Assembly: GCA_000727475.1 (NCBI GenBank)
Contig: KL647316.1
Coordinates: 63,623-127,622, forward strand
Length of the DNA stretch: 64,000 nt
Source: Sarcocystis neurona
Taxonomy: Eukaryota > Apicomplexa > Conoidasida > Eucoccidiorida > Sarcocystidae
Reading direction: 5' to 3'
The notes under the pieces were generated by a model. That model saw only the letters and a list, made by a program, of their open reading frames with translations, searched no databases and was not told the origin of the DNA. The first letter of the stretch is position 1. Every line of letters begins with the position of its first letter. The position numbers and the translations under genes were made by a program. Below are positions 12,387 to 26,300 of the stretch, in pieces.

Positions 12387-13372
12387 TCCACCTTCCTCAC
12401 CTACATTAATGTGGCGAGACGCCGTTTGTCACTCAGCGCTTCCGTGTTCCTGTTCTCAGGCAACCCGACGATCTCGCAGGTCCCCCCTGCGCTCACAAGT
12501 ACTCTCTCCTCTAGCGGTTGTTGGCTCTCGGCGCGTCTGTCTCCACACCATCACAACAAAGATTGGACATGTGTGCGTCGAAGCACCATCTTGAAGTCAG
12601 CATTCACAGGTCCGTACAGTCTCCTATGCCAGTGGTGACTTTTAAGGTCCAGCCACACAATCCTCCCTTCATTTGGTACGTGGCACACATATGCCAAGGA
12701 CATCTCAGAACACAGGCTGTGAGCACAGAACATTGTTACGCACCTGTAAAGCTCAGCGTGCACCATCGGCACTTACTAAGAACTGGCCGGTCTAACCCTC
12801 ATTCCAAGTGCCTACTTCCTGTCATTCAACGGACAAATTTGTCCACGCACGTGTCAACCTGCCCCCACACAGCCTTGCGCACTCGAGGGTGCACGTTCGC
12901 ACAGCCGTTGACAGTGGAGGCTGCAAGCTCACAAAGCCTCTGGCAGTCGAGGATGCACTCTTTCCTAAAGCGCCGTGCGGTAGTGAAGGATGAGATACAC
13001 TGCCGATTTCCACGCTTCACACACCGGTGCTTGTACACATATCCACCACGTTGCAATCACACACCTTTCCTTCGACAACTCTTGTCGAGCCGCGCCCTTG
13101 CGACAGGTGACCATCATGGCTCTCCACTGTAGAAGATCCCCTGCGCACTCAGACATTCAAAGGCTGTCGACGACTGACTCAGAAACAAGTGGCTGCACAG
13201 AGAAGAACTGTGAACATTGTGTATCATGTCCCCGTACGCACCGTAATTGTTGACGCACTATCTGGTAAGATGCACTCACGTGTGGAGGAGATTACAAGTC
13301 TGGACTGTAGCACACGCATACAAATCGCATAAGCCCGCAGTGATCTGTAACCATGGTAAGACGCGGCAAAAG
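12387..13372 (+). repeat. 0.98-kb direct repeat, copy 2
   Basis: Second copy of the 6370-7355 repeat, same orientation, 6,017 bp downstream, without indels. It keeps the equivalent 204-codon frame at 12518-13132, with seven replacement and eight silent differences by my count. Left of the copy, similarity to copy 1 decays within about 30 bp. Confidence 0.9.
12518..13132 (+). other. conserved open frame of unknown status in direct repeat copy 2
   Basis: Counterpart of the 204-codon frame at 6501-7115, same length and same stop. It has no ATG at the beginning of the frame, no recognisable domain and no visible splice context. Listed because the frame is preserved in both copies; it may be incidental. 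Confidence 0.25.
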
Positions 13373-13562
13373 CATTCGGTACGCAGCCGTCAGTTTCCTT
13401 AGTTTCCCACGTCCCTAAAGACGCAGTCCATGTGTTTATACCGGCTTACATCGAGCTCCTCAGGTGGTCACTCTGCAGTCTATAGTGGGTCTTCCGCAAC
13501 AGTACAGTCAGCCGTTAAGTCACGGCACTACCAACCGTTTCCCGGCCCACAACTCTGTTCTC

Positions 13563-13830
13563 GAATCCGAATGTCGATGAATGCTGCTACTTCAGCTTGC
13601 AAGGTCCCGATGAATTGTGGCCACATGTTGCTGCGTCACGCACTTGACGACGGACTACTTCTGACTCCCCCGTTGCGCGCGCAGACTCCGCAAGTCTTTC
13701 GCGGAAAATATACTCAGAAGGCATCAACCCTGTTGAGAACAGCTTCGAAACCTCACGTAGCGGTAAGTGGACACAAACGGAGACACCAGTGACAATCGAC
13801 GACACGGTGCCTGCAGGTGAGTGACGCCAC
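13563..13830 (+). repeat. diverged flank of the direct repeat, copy 2
   Basis: Homologous to 7560-7885 but clearly diverged, in contrast with the nearly identical block just to its left. Shared ordered landmarks include CAGCTTGCAAG, CATGTTGCTG, TACTCAGAAGGCAT and AAACCTCACGTA. Confidence 0.7.
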
Positions 13831-14313
13831 GTAGCTCCATGGATGCGCGCAGTAACGGGTACGTCCGTAGTATCACATAGCGCCCACATGCGAGCTTGTT
13901 CACTCTGCATGCCATCACATGGTGGGATGGGACAACCCAAAAGTACGCTTACACACGTGAACCTAATAAGATGAACTGCTACCCGCTGGCTCTTTCAGAC
14001 GGCACATCGCGTGAGGGTCCCGCCAACGTGTGCGATGTAGCGGAATGCTTTTGGCAGTCCCCACACGGCTTCACCTGAATCGTCCCAGGACTGGAGTCCT
14101 CTCGGAACTCTCTGTCAATCCACCATGTCCGGCAGACGTACAGTAAATGTGGCTGTGCCGAACGTTCATCAGTGTGTACCATAGTCGACGTGCACCGCAT
14201 CCTTCTGCACATCTGCGCTGAATCTAGGGAAACCATCCAGCACCGTTGAACCTGCAGAAAACTGCTTCGTCATGCCTCCGGTGTCACACGTTCACGCACA
14301 GAGGACTTTACAC

Positions 14314-14340
14314 CTATATATATATAGATATATGTATATG
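14314..14340. repeat. TA-rich microsatellite
   Basis: A run of TA dinucleotides interrupted by single G residues, in otherwise mixed-composition repeat-derived DNA. Confidence 0.8.
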
Positions 14341-17300
14341 CACTGGTGTGCGTTTCAGTGCTACTTGAACACCGCCATACGTAGTCCGCTCCTGCGTCGC
14401 AGCTGCCACCGACAGGACAACCAGTATACCGCAGATCAATCCGTCGACTGATGCAGCTTACCTCCTTGTCAAAAGAAGTCTCTACGGGCGTGTACGTGTA
14501 CCCACAAACGTGTGCATAGTCTTCGAGCAGTCTACCGTCAGGTTCTATGAGCTGTGGAACACTATACATTGGAAAGATACACTGGCTTTCGTTGTCGTCA
14601 GTTATCCCTCACGCAGGGGCCCGGCAAGGTCGCTACTCACCCTCAAGCATACAAGTGTACACAATTTAGTTGCGCGGGCGCCAACGGTGACAAACCTCAT
14701 CAGCACCCTCAAACCGTTTACCAGTCGGTGCATGCCTTGACGTTGCAAGCAACGTTTGAGATGAGAACACGCCCGGGTGTGCACCTTCAGCTGTGCGTGT
14801 CGAGCGACGGCGCCAATATCATCGGCGGTGCACATATTGTTTCACCGACATCGTACCGCTTCCTTGTATCTCCCTCCCGTGTTTCGGTGAATGGTGCCAC
14901 ATACAATTAGGTCAACACATGCAGACGGGAGAGACTCAGACACGTAATACGTCTTTCACCTTAGCAGCGGTGTAGTGCCCACCACTACTGCAGTAATGAT
15001 CAAGCATACAACACGAACACGGCAGACGTTGTGCGAAATTTCCACGTGCGTACGGCATAATTCACTGTCGGAGTGACTTTTATGTTCACACGCGGACAAT
15101 CTCTACACGCTCTTGCCTTGAAATTAATGCGTGCATCAAACCCGCACGATCTTCCTGTGTTTCGATACCCATTCACTCATCGTACCTCCGTGTCGCGTGC
15201 GTCACCTTGCCGTTTTCGGCACTCACGTCGAGATGCGCCGCTTTGGAGCACTCACGTCGGGGCGCACCACTCCTTCATGCTGGTTGGTTGACAGACATTC
15301 TGACACACAGTCGTATATCGCCGAGGTCGCCACAGCATCAGACAGGTCTGCCCAGTAGAACCAAGGATTTTCACATCAGGAAAGACAGTTCAAGACACCG
15401 CAGAACAGTTTCTTCCGGTAGAACTTACTTCGTGCGCACGCATGGCAACTCTCTGCCCGCGACCCTGTGTAACTCATACGCTGAAGATGCCACACCTCCG
15501 CGGACACACCAGGGTACGTAAGTGCTTTTCGCTTGTAGCGTTGTAGCCCTCACTTCGGGTGCATTTATTGAAGTACCACTCGAAGAAGGACCTGTTCAAA
15601 GTTTTTTTCGGCTCACCTCCTTAGAGTTGCATGCGCACGTCCGCGCAGAAACGCGCGAGCCTGCTGTCAGTGAGGTACGCTTTGTTAAGGCACCACCACC
15701 AGCCATCGTGCCAGACACTGCTGGCAGCCCTCCTGCCCACAGACACCCTCCTTGGATCCCACAGTCCTGGAGGTTTTCGACACGCATGCGTCACTTCGAG
15801 ACGTCGGACCACTACTTCAGTAGTCGATGGCGGATTGAACGGTTGCTAACTTTCTTGCTGCGCACCACTTTGCGGAGAAATGAATAGACTCAGGAACTTT
15901 CGGCACAACGTGCGACATGCTGAGGTGTTATAAATAATGTTTCCGGACGTCGGAGACGTCCGTGTAAGCAGCAGCACCGTCCACCCCCACAGTGACGCGA
16001 AACGTGTTGAGGACTTCACGTCAGCATGCATCTGGACACAGAAACACGCCAAACAGAGACAAGGCAGTCCTGCAAAGCACACGCGTCACCCGGAGGATTC
16101 TGTGGCAGACCTTTCAAACCATTCCTTCACCTGCTTACTTGCTTAGAATTATGTACATGTTTGTGTATGCGCATGTCGCAACTGCGAAAATAGCCGGTCA
16201 GCGGCCCTGTTAGACCACTGCGAACGTTTTCGGTGAGACGCACCCTTGGCCGCTGATTTACAAGCTCTGGTGATTCCACAATTCGCCTGTACTCAAAACA
16301 GCGGCGCTATCCCCCAAGCGCTTATATCAGTTAATTAGTTGATACTTACTCTGGTAGTCTCAAGCTGGTAGGATCGCGGCGCTTCAGTACTGCGGAGTCT
16401 AAGCAGTTGCAGGCACCCTTAGCTTGGAGTGTGTTTACTACGGGGACAACGTTTTTGTAGTGCGGTTGTCGATACCGTATCGGCAGGTCCACAGTCAGCA
16501 GCGCTCTTGATCCTTGACGCCAGGCAACACGTGTACTCGTCGACAGTGTATGCCTACGCGTATACGCGCACGTAGGCCGTATGAACGCCAACATATGCCG
16601 TCGTTGCAACCCAGGTCCGTCGCCCCTGAAGCGAGTCAAATCTCGGCCAGATTTTTTCTCGAGTTGCTCACTACCTTAAACAGAATCGCACACATACGTA
16701 CACGCATGTGTCACCCAGTGTCTCAGCATCCGACCGTGCTCTCACAACTGACACACTTGAGAGCTTGACGACGCACACGCTTGCTGCTAAATGATTGTCA
16801 GCCCGGTGGCTCTCTAGCGCCATCTCGAATAGCCCTCCTCTGTCATTATCGCAGTGTGGGGGCTGACGAGAGGGCGGCAAGCCTCCAACATCCCAGCGCT
16901 ACACTGCACCGCTGCCTCGAAACAGCGAAAAGTACTACGTAGCCGAACACTAGATCAGGGTCACACTACAACTTCCGACAAGAACACACTAGCCAAAAAT
17001 CACGAGGACCTATACAGCAACGTTGTAAAGTCACAATCAGATTTTCGAATAGGTCTACGTATCTAAGCACTCGGTAGCCATTCATAAACACACCGCCATT
17101 ACAAGCTGCGATCCTCACCAGGGGAACAAGCAGAGGCCTCACTTGCGCGAAGAACGCTCTAGCTGCTCACTCGCTTAGTATGTGACGTCGGTGTGTGCAC
17201 ACACCTGTCCCGACATGCGCAGACAGGCGTTTGGCAGATGACGGTTCATGCCCCACCGAGGCATTACCACGCATCGCTGCGCAAGGTACTGCTGTCAGTC

Positions 17301-20300
17301 CGTCATAAAACTGGCTTCTCTTTTTCGTGCTTCTTGCCTTGCACTTCAACGCGGACGCAACAAATTACCGGGTGCCGCCATTCTCGCAGTAGGCCTTTGA
17401 ACCGACTCGTCGCCGTATTCGTAGCTGACGACTGCACTTGAGTCATACTCCTTGACATTTTAGGAACTAAAAACTGCCTCTGATGCAACCACCCTCGATT
17501 CCACTACGCAGCTGCTCTCTCGACCATCCATTTGAGATATGTGCACGCAGAGGACGTTACAGCTGTGCAGGTGTGTGCGACTATCTATGCATCAGACTGA
17601 GCAAAACTGCTCTCGTCTAAGTCGCTGCTGTACAGTCAATACGGATATGCTCGTCAGATACTTCCTCCACTTCCTTACTTCCTTCCGATGAGACGTCCGT
17701 TTGTGCATTGGATGTATCCAGCTGCCGACAGTGATTCTGAGCAGGCGTGTCTATGATGCGCGGCACTACTGTCTCCCCGGTGTGTCTGCACGGGTGAGGT
17801 AATAAACACTGTGCATTGCGCGCCACCACGCAGACAGAGCTCACTACTATTAGAGCTGGTGCAGACCTTGCACCTACGTGTCTCCCTATGCGGGCCTTGC
17901 CTCCACCTATTCTAAAAGCTGCTCGGTCGGGCGTATGAGGCGTTTTTCTTCTTCGCAGCCTCAGCTGGCTCTCCTGCGCACAGTAGCCCTCCCCTCGGCA
18001 GCTTACTCGCTGATCATTCATCAGACAAGCCACCTGCCGCCGGTCAACGTCCGGCTGGACGACACGGCACACCATGTACCTTTAGGTACTACGTATCAGC
18101 AGGATGTGCGCCACATTCGCGTACAGTGCTTACTTCCTAAAGAGTATTTCAACAAATGTTGAAAGGGTCGTTGAACACCGTGTCTCGAGGTGTTTCAGCT
18201 TCTGTTCGTGGTCGCGGCGTGAACGCGCATCCCTGGAATTACAGAAACAAAAAGGTCGACATACCCTGATATGGACACGAGCGGCGATGTAACGCACGGC
18301 ATGCATGCAGAACAATGGTTTCTGAAGCGTGCACAGGCGAATTTTTCCGACCCTACCCGACCAACCTTCCCTACGTGACATATCTTGCATTTCTGAGAGC
18401 ACGTCCCGTGTCAGCTGGTCATGTTGGGTATTTATGACAAACGTCTTGTCCGGTCCAGTGCTTCTCGTTCTATAGTGACATGGCATCCGTGCTAGTTCGA
18501 ATAATCTGGATCCGCCACCTCACTTCACACACTCGCACACCCCGGCATTCTTGACCGTTGCTTAACGAAACGCTCAACCGCCGCTGCGGCCGGACATTCA
18601 GTTAAGCGATATCTCTTCTTCTCTGGTGGTGCCCACCATGCAGAACCAGGCCTACTGAAGAGCGCACAACCTCATACCGGTGCAAAGTCAAGACTACGCC
18701 CACGTTGGAACAGGTCATTTCGTGGCCCTGGCAGTCCGTAGTTGCTAACCATTGTGGGGTCCGGCAAGTCACGGAATACGTACAAAGCAAGGCAGAAAAT
18801 GTCAGTTCCTGTCCACGAATACAGCAACAGATCGGGCAGCACGCCACCGTGCGGTACTGCTGGCAGAGGGTGCACTGCGTTTCGACATGTCTGTTAGGAA
18901 ATGCAAAGTTTTCGGGTGTACGCGAAGTCTCAGACGCACCGAGAACTAGTCATGCAAGCGCGTGCCCTGGGCGGGCGGCGAAGTTCCCGGTATTCTGACT
19001 TCCGTGCAGCTGTTTCAACAGAATGATACCGACTGCCTCGAGCCGACGACGCGACTGCGCGCACCACGCCTGCCAGCGTGGGCAATCACACCGACACCAA
19101 TCAAAGCTGTGCCCTACCTTCAACTGCACGCACACAAACATAGAAATATCCTTTCAAGCTTTTCCTCGTCGCCGCTGCTTTCCCTAGGCAGAGTTAGCGA
19201 CTGCTGGACGAACTTGGCATCCCTGCTTGCATCTCAGCTACTTTCCGGATATGAAGAAGCCATTGTTGGCTACACCACTAAAACGGCTTGTCCACAGCTG
19301 TTGTGGAAATTAGTTCGCAATACGTGGTGAGACAAAAGACGACGACATGCGTGACGGCGACCTGTGAGTAGACGGAAGAGACACTAAGTCGCCTAAGTCG
19401 ACGTAAGGATGCTTTTAACGGCCAACTGAAGTGGCTCGTCGTCAGGGTAAATTAGTACGGTGCACACAACCCACTCAATGCACAGGTACACCCGCTACTC
19501 CGGAGCTGCCTGTGCACAGGTCAGTACTAGTATTCAACTGATTCATTGCACATGATTCACGACGCATACGCAGACCAACTTAGAACAGGTCACTGTATAC
19601 GTATCACGAGAAACCTCGTACACAGCTGCATCGATCTCCACGCCTGCATGAGGTTTCATGCAGACGCTCGTACGCATGCAAGCAGGTTTCACCCTAATAC
19701 GAAGAGTGGCTTATGAAATTTCGACGAAGTCGTTGCACGCATGTATCCACGCAGTTTGGCACACAATAATGCGAGAACGTATGTAATTGACGCATTTCCT
19801 TACGGCCAGCTGAGCGAGTGATCGAGCCTTAGAATGGTGCGTCCCGGTCCAATTCAGCGGATAAGCAGAGTGCCCGTGGTTTGGTGGAGGTCGTCCGCTG
19901 ACTTGACTTGACAACCAGATGATGCCTCCCCGTACGTCCACCTGCAGTCAACACGGCGAAACGCGTTGGGTGATAATTTACACGTGAACTTTCAGTGTCT
20001 GTTTCTTTGAGTACAAGAGCATGCCAGCACAGGTTTCTGTTTATCCCATCATACCTAATGCAAACGGTCACCTCTCCGAACCTTGAACCGACTATGTAGG
20101 GCTATACCCCGCTCCGCGTGATGAGGAGGCATGTGTGGAGTGCTCCCCAACTGGTCGCAGAAAGCATACAGGGGCTGTTTCTGAAGATTTTTTCCACACC
20201 TCGACCAGTGACGACCATACAGATACAGCGCGACTGGCGTGGAGTTAACCCAACGGTGCACCATAGACATCGAAGCGTAGAAGCAAACGTTGCTCTCATG

Positions 20301-23300
20301 TGCTTCTGTGGAACAGATGGTCGTGTTTCGCCAAAGAAGAAGCCCCTACTTAACCGATTGTGTTCGTGGTTCTAGTGTCTACCGAAATCTATGCGTCGCT
20401 CACCATGGTCTGTACCAAGTGGGACCGGATCGTACCTCTTTGTGACCAAATTCTCCAGGTTCTCCCGCAAACTCTAATGCCTTCGCGGAGGACAGACTAG
20501 CGAAGTGCAAGTGCGCGACTATCTTTTGAGTGAAGGCGGCGAAATTTTCTAGATCCTTACACTCAACTCCTCGAACTGTGGTAGACAGGAGGAAAGGTAC
20601 GCAAAAAACGCATTGATGTAACTCGGTAGTCGAGCTTCTTTATATCAGCTAGACAGCAAATAGTTTCTCTGCGCTTCGTCGACCAAATAGGGACCAAGTA
20701 TGGCCCTAATACTACCACCGTGGGCAAGTTGAGCGAGCATGCATACGGGAAAAGCGAGAAGCACGGGAACATGTACGTACGTCTGCCCGTTGTGATCTGC
20801 TTGACACAATCCCTCGCAGTGAAGGTCACAGATGTGCCTTACGCGTTCCTGAGTTGAGATCACACCACATACTGACGCACCGGCAAAAAACTCATACAGT
20901 ACAGTGAAACCCTTGCCGCATTACAGAAGGCGACGCTTCCAAGAATTCGACCGACTTGTGGAGCCACGCGAGGCTGCACGCGTACTAGGAGTGAGACTTC
21001 AAAGATACACCGACGCGAGAAAACCTTGGACAACCGGCGCACCTAAACGCCATCTATTACTCCACTGGGTCTGTCTTGCCTCCAAGCTGAACAAACAAAC
21101 GAGCATCCTTTAGATATTGACGTGTGGACGCGTGTGTCGCACAATCTACAAATACTCGTCCTCGCTTAATCGCTTCAGTTTCTGAACTGCGAAGTGTTGC
21201 TGTATGCGATCGAACGAAGTCGTTAGACATGCCACTCGCACGATTCATCGAGGACTGCCAGGTGCATGGCTTCCTTCTTTTTACGCAGCAGCTGGTTCCT
21301 GTCGAACGTGCTATGCGAAGTCCGCCTCGTAGGTGACTTGATCACGTGCAAACGAAGAATGCTTACCATCATCTGAAGCAATGAAGCCGGGCAGGCGTTG
21401 CCAACTTGTCGAAAGTGTCCGGCACCTGACTTTATACAGCGTGTGCTCGTGGGATCCTGCGCTCGGGAGCCCTCTGGAAACAGTTTACTTGCCAGAACAT
21501 CTCTTCGCTTTCCACACGTGTAACACGCTAACCTTACCCGTGTAAAAAGACTTTCCGTCGATCCGTATGTCACACAGTTGCGACGCATCGATCTCCTGCA
21601 GATGGCAAAGTTGGGGAAATCAACGTCTGTCAGCATGCATACTTGCGTGTGTGGGCCTGCGTGTGCGCTTGCAGGCTTACTCGGACGTTTTCCGTGGAAG
21701 AAATCAAGACCGACTTCACTGTGATTCGTAGTCAAGAAAACAGTTGTGTCAGAGGTAGTCTTGCGCCTGCAGCCTTATAGAGGAGCGTTTCTCCGAACTA
21801 CATCTTACTCTAGGGAGGGCTTGTTACTAAACGCACAGAGCTTTGCAGGACAGTCTACACCCGAAAATACTGGTTCCTCGGTCATGATATCCAGGTATTT
21901 GTCGGCGCACGCAGGGGAACCTACAGCTGACAGATCAATTACACTCTTCTGCTGCACAGCACACGGGCCACGTGCAGGCCTTCGGAGTCGACGAAGGCTG
22001 CAACGTCACCCGTAGACCACCACTGAATTGTACAGGACACGCTCAAAGGAAAAACCCACACTGACGCAGACAGGACCAGGTGAGAGAGTGGCGTTAACTT
22101 CTCCAGTAGCAGACAGCGCGCCGTTTTCCCATCACCGCGGTGCTCACCATTTCCTGTGCGCGATTTTTGGCACCCTGCGTAGCGTCGCCCAGTTGTCTTC
22201 CAGCAACGGGCTGCACGGATGCAAGTATACACTTGTGTGATTAAGCTGCAGTGCAGCTCTTTGGGAGACGCGATCAAGGAAAGAAGCCCCCAGGCGTGCA
22301 TGTTACTTAAGCACCAGTACGGACCTACCAGGCACCACGGTGGCGCTCACGACAAATTATGATGCCAAGAGTACGAGGTGGACTGAAATGGAGGCTCTTG
22401 AATAGAGAGGCTTGATTTGTCAGACGGTTAAGCAGCGTACGACATTTTATCCACCTCATGTCAACGTACGAGTGCTCGCCGGCACATCTACCCTTGTACT
22501 TGGACTTACTTGCTGTCCCTCCAACTGTAGACGATGCCACAGTAAACAGAGCCTCTGCCATTAAGACAAGGCTTTATGTACCACTGAGTAGATTTAAGGC
22601 AGACTGAGAAAGCAGAGTGACATTCACTACGTGGCCGTCGCCTACGGTCTGAAAAGCACTGCAACCCCTACCTTCTCCTGGAAAAAGGGAGCAATTAATG
22701 TAGCTCGCTGCGCAATCGTCTTTAGAGTGAACTGGCTTCTCTGGTGTACGGATCCTTAGTTCAGTTAGCACCATTCTGTCCCGTGTTGAGTCGCAGTCCA
22801 ACTGTTTATCCCTTCTGCTGCGACCCTCAAGCTCCTGACGTGACAACGATATCATCCATCTGCATATAATAAACGGCTGACCTTGTGCGAGGGCATTAAC
22901 TGGCTTTGGCTGTGAGCGCCGGTGAAAACGCACCGCCTCCGGCCATCGAAGCGGACCACTGCAGCTGAAAGGACTCACATGTAATCCTGTCGCCTGTAGC
23001 AGGATCTCGCACACTGACGAGAAATTTCGCGCGCATCAGGTGTGAGAAATACACGATGAAGGAAACTGCATCTCGTTCGGATTTGTACGTTCTCTCCTGA
23101 GACAGGACCTTACCGCCGCCTTGACAATGGATATCAGCTCACATACGCCGGTGCCTCTTCTACGTGACAGGCAAACAGGTGGTGCCTGAATGGGCTCTCT
23201 GACGCTGACTTGCGGCAGCTTGCACGGAGTCTGGCGCGTCACGTGTCATTGGTCCCTGCTTTGTAGATTTTCGAAATAAATTCGAGGCACTACTCACTTG

Positions 23301-26300
23301 ACTCTAATTTTCCGTGGCGCAGCGTACAAGGTAACAGACCGCCCGAACGCTAGCTGTCCGTGTGTGGCCACATGCTGCTGGCGTCAAAACAGCAGGGGAA
23401 CGTGTCCACATTCCGGGTGCGACTGAACCGTAGTGCCAGGTACTCGCCTTGAAAAGATTCTACGAACTGAAGCCAGCCCTTTCCCTCTGTTCAGGGCTTG
23501 ACAAGCGCGGAGACGATGGAACCTGCGTCTGCCGGGATAACTTGAGCCGAAACACCTAACGCCAAAATCGGCTGGACATTGGTACTAAAAGCGTTTCATG
23601 GAGACGAACCAGTACTTCGGCACATGAAACCAAGTTGAGTCGTATAACACAGACTCGGATGCACTACAGTCGCGAAACCTACAGTGTCATGTTCTGGTTC
23701 CGTCACGATTCTCAGTTGACCCAGACCTACATCCGCAGTGCCTTACACGGAGAGCACACGCGAAGGCACGCGTGTAGACATCCAACTGCTGAAAAGGTAT
23801 TCCCTTCGATTGCAATGCTTCAAGAGTGTATGTTTACAATGATCACATTGGGAGAAGTCGCCCCCGGGGAAGCAACGATCCAAGAAACCATCACGGTCGC
23901 GTTCACTTACAGCTTCTCTGGTCAAACGCATTCAATTTAACAGTGTAACGTTGGAAAATTGGGGCGGGCTCGACAACAAAAACGCGGTAAACACCGTATC
24001 GGGCTTTGCGCATCTCAAGTCTACTTACTGCATGCTGGCCACTTTAAAATTGAAAGACGTACGCCCAGCAAATGTCAGTAAGAGAAGGCAGTTCTTTCTT
24101 TGCATGCTCGCCTTCTATTTGTTCACAAGAGCGTACCTGTTTCGTCTTCGGCTGAGCAGTGTAAAATAGTTATCTGTCGACTACTGTAAGCTCCCACCCC
24201 TTGAGAACTCTACGAGCAATTAATGTTTCCCTGTTTACCCTCTAGGGATCTTTCCCAGAATACTCCCAATCGCAGGCAAGCACATCCGTCCGTGTACAAA
24301 TTTTCCTCAAAGACAATCTGATGGATGGAAAGATGCAGTCTCTGCATTCCCCGAGCAAGGCCGATGAGTTGAGAGTCCAGGAATATATTCATATTTATGG
24401 TACGTTGAAGCAGCACGGCCGTGTGCAGTACGTTTGGTAAACAGAGACGAGAAGGGTGGAAGAACGTATACCCACGCAGCAGATTTTCCTCAGAAATATC
24501 CCACTGGAGAAAGATATGCAACGGCTGCATCTACCCCGCGAAGCTGGTGCACTGAAACCGCAAACATCGCAATGCTGATAGCATCTCGAAATATATAACA
24601 CGCTTAATAGTATTGTTTCGCAGTCACAAACTAGATGTATCGGGTTCTGCGTGGTACACAATTGCTTTCATGTCCATGTGCCCTTGCAGCGCCCGCAGAG
24701 TCTTCCGTTTTGCAGCATCATTTAGTAGCCCAACACGGAGAGCCACTGCCTGGCGCTCTTCACGCTCCCACATCGTTCAGATCTACAGCGAACGCGTGTG
24801 GTAAAATTAAGCGACACACGCAGTGCTCTCGCTCTCTGTGGCCGACGCCTGACTACGAAGCACGGTGACCACAGATCCATTTTCAGTTGCTTTTGCGGTA
24901 CAAAAGAGCAAACCGCTCTACAGCATACAGAATTAGGAGAACTTGGCAGTTTTCAACCCACAATGTATCCAGCGCGGCTCAAAGACTAGACACAAAGAAC
25001 CTGAGCATATGGAACGCGTCTCCATTGTAATGGGTATCAAATCCTGCTTGACCATAGAGCTGGGCAATACGTCACGAATAGGAAGTCTCTTAGAACGACG
25101 AAACACCTGGCCAAGTAATGAGCTTCCTGTGTCTGAAATGGAGCACAGCGGTACGTCACAGGAATGAATGTTTCTTATTCGCGTGTTCCAACCACACAAG
25201 CTCACAGCCCTCCACGAAAGAAAGCAACAAACGCAACTCCCGTCACGTTCTTCCTACAGGAAGCGGGTCAGCGCAACTATTTGACCACAGTCTCACTAGC
25301 ATACCAACTGTGCTACGAGAAGCCAGCACGAGATGTGTCCCCGCAGGTGCCGACACGCGGACGCTGATCGTACCACATGAATAACCAGCCGTACATTTTC
25401 AGCCATCAGGATACGGCAGAAAACGGAGGGGACGCAGTTTCACGACATTTACTTTTGACATTAGGAGCACCCCAATCGTACGTGACAGCTTCACTGTGGC
25501 AGCGACTGCACACTCCTAACAAAACGTCCCAACTTGTTTACCATCATCACACACGAATTCGCCTGTAAGCGACTCAAACGGAAGAATCGGTACGACAGGA
25601 TATGTACCAGACAAGGTTGACGCTGAGGAACATAAGTAGGCTGAGCAAGCGGTAGCAGATTCCAACAAATCACGCCCTGCTGCAGACTCACACACACTAG
25701 ACCGCACTGTGTGCCTTACGTTTTCTGTGGAACAACAGAGTCAATGCCCCTGTCAGTGCAAGTCCGCCAGCAGCTGCATACCAGGGGAGCATCCATCTTC
25801 TTGTTGTTGCGGTTGGCTCGTTTCTGTCAGACAACAGGTGCACGGCGAACACTGACGAGTTAGTTGAGCGCATCTAGCAACGACGACTCTAAGTTATCTG
25901 ACCCCTCACGCACGTGTGGACATGAACGCACTGCAGAGCTAACACATACGCATCCACGCACATGCACACATTACGACTACACGTAGTAAATTCAAGCTTC
26001 TGTCGGGTGCACATAAACATGTACTTATCTTCCTACAAACCTGCTTTTCTCAATCTACTGTCTCGGAAAATACGGCGTCCTTCACCTCTGCAGCCGTCCG
26101 CTGCAATGCAGCCAGCTCGGGAGTGAAGCAGACCACTCTACCTAATGCTTTTACGGCTCTTGTGCAGGGTGCGTGAGGGTTTTTGAAGTCGCCTTGAGTG
26201 GCGAAGTACGCTGCAACAACGGTGTGTTAAACAAACCGAGCGTGCGACGGGTCCTTTTTATACACATACATATTGAAGTACCGTAACGTATACCCGGGTT

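Noticed and set aside
17617..18075. A 152-codon minus-strand frame with an acidic, protein-like end.
   Set aside because: No domain, no supported splice chain, and it overlaps a copy of the dispersed repeat core (about 18002). Kept only as a possibility.
21223..21735. A 170-codon minus-strand frame with plausible internal donor sites.
   Set aside because: No recognisable family and typical chance composition (high Cys, Arg, His); the exon chain could not be extended.
22574..23014. A 146-codon minus-strand frame.
   Set aside because: No ATG at the frame start, no domain, and no neighbouring exons in phase.
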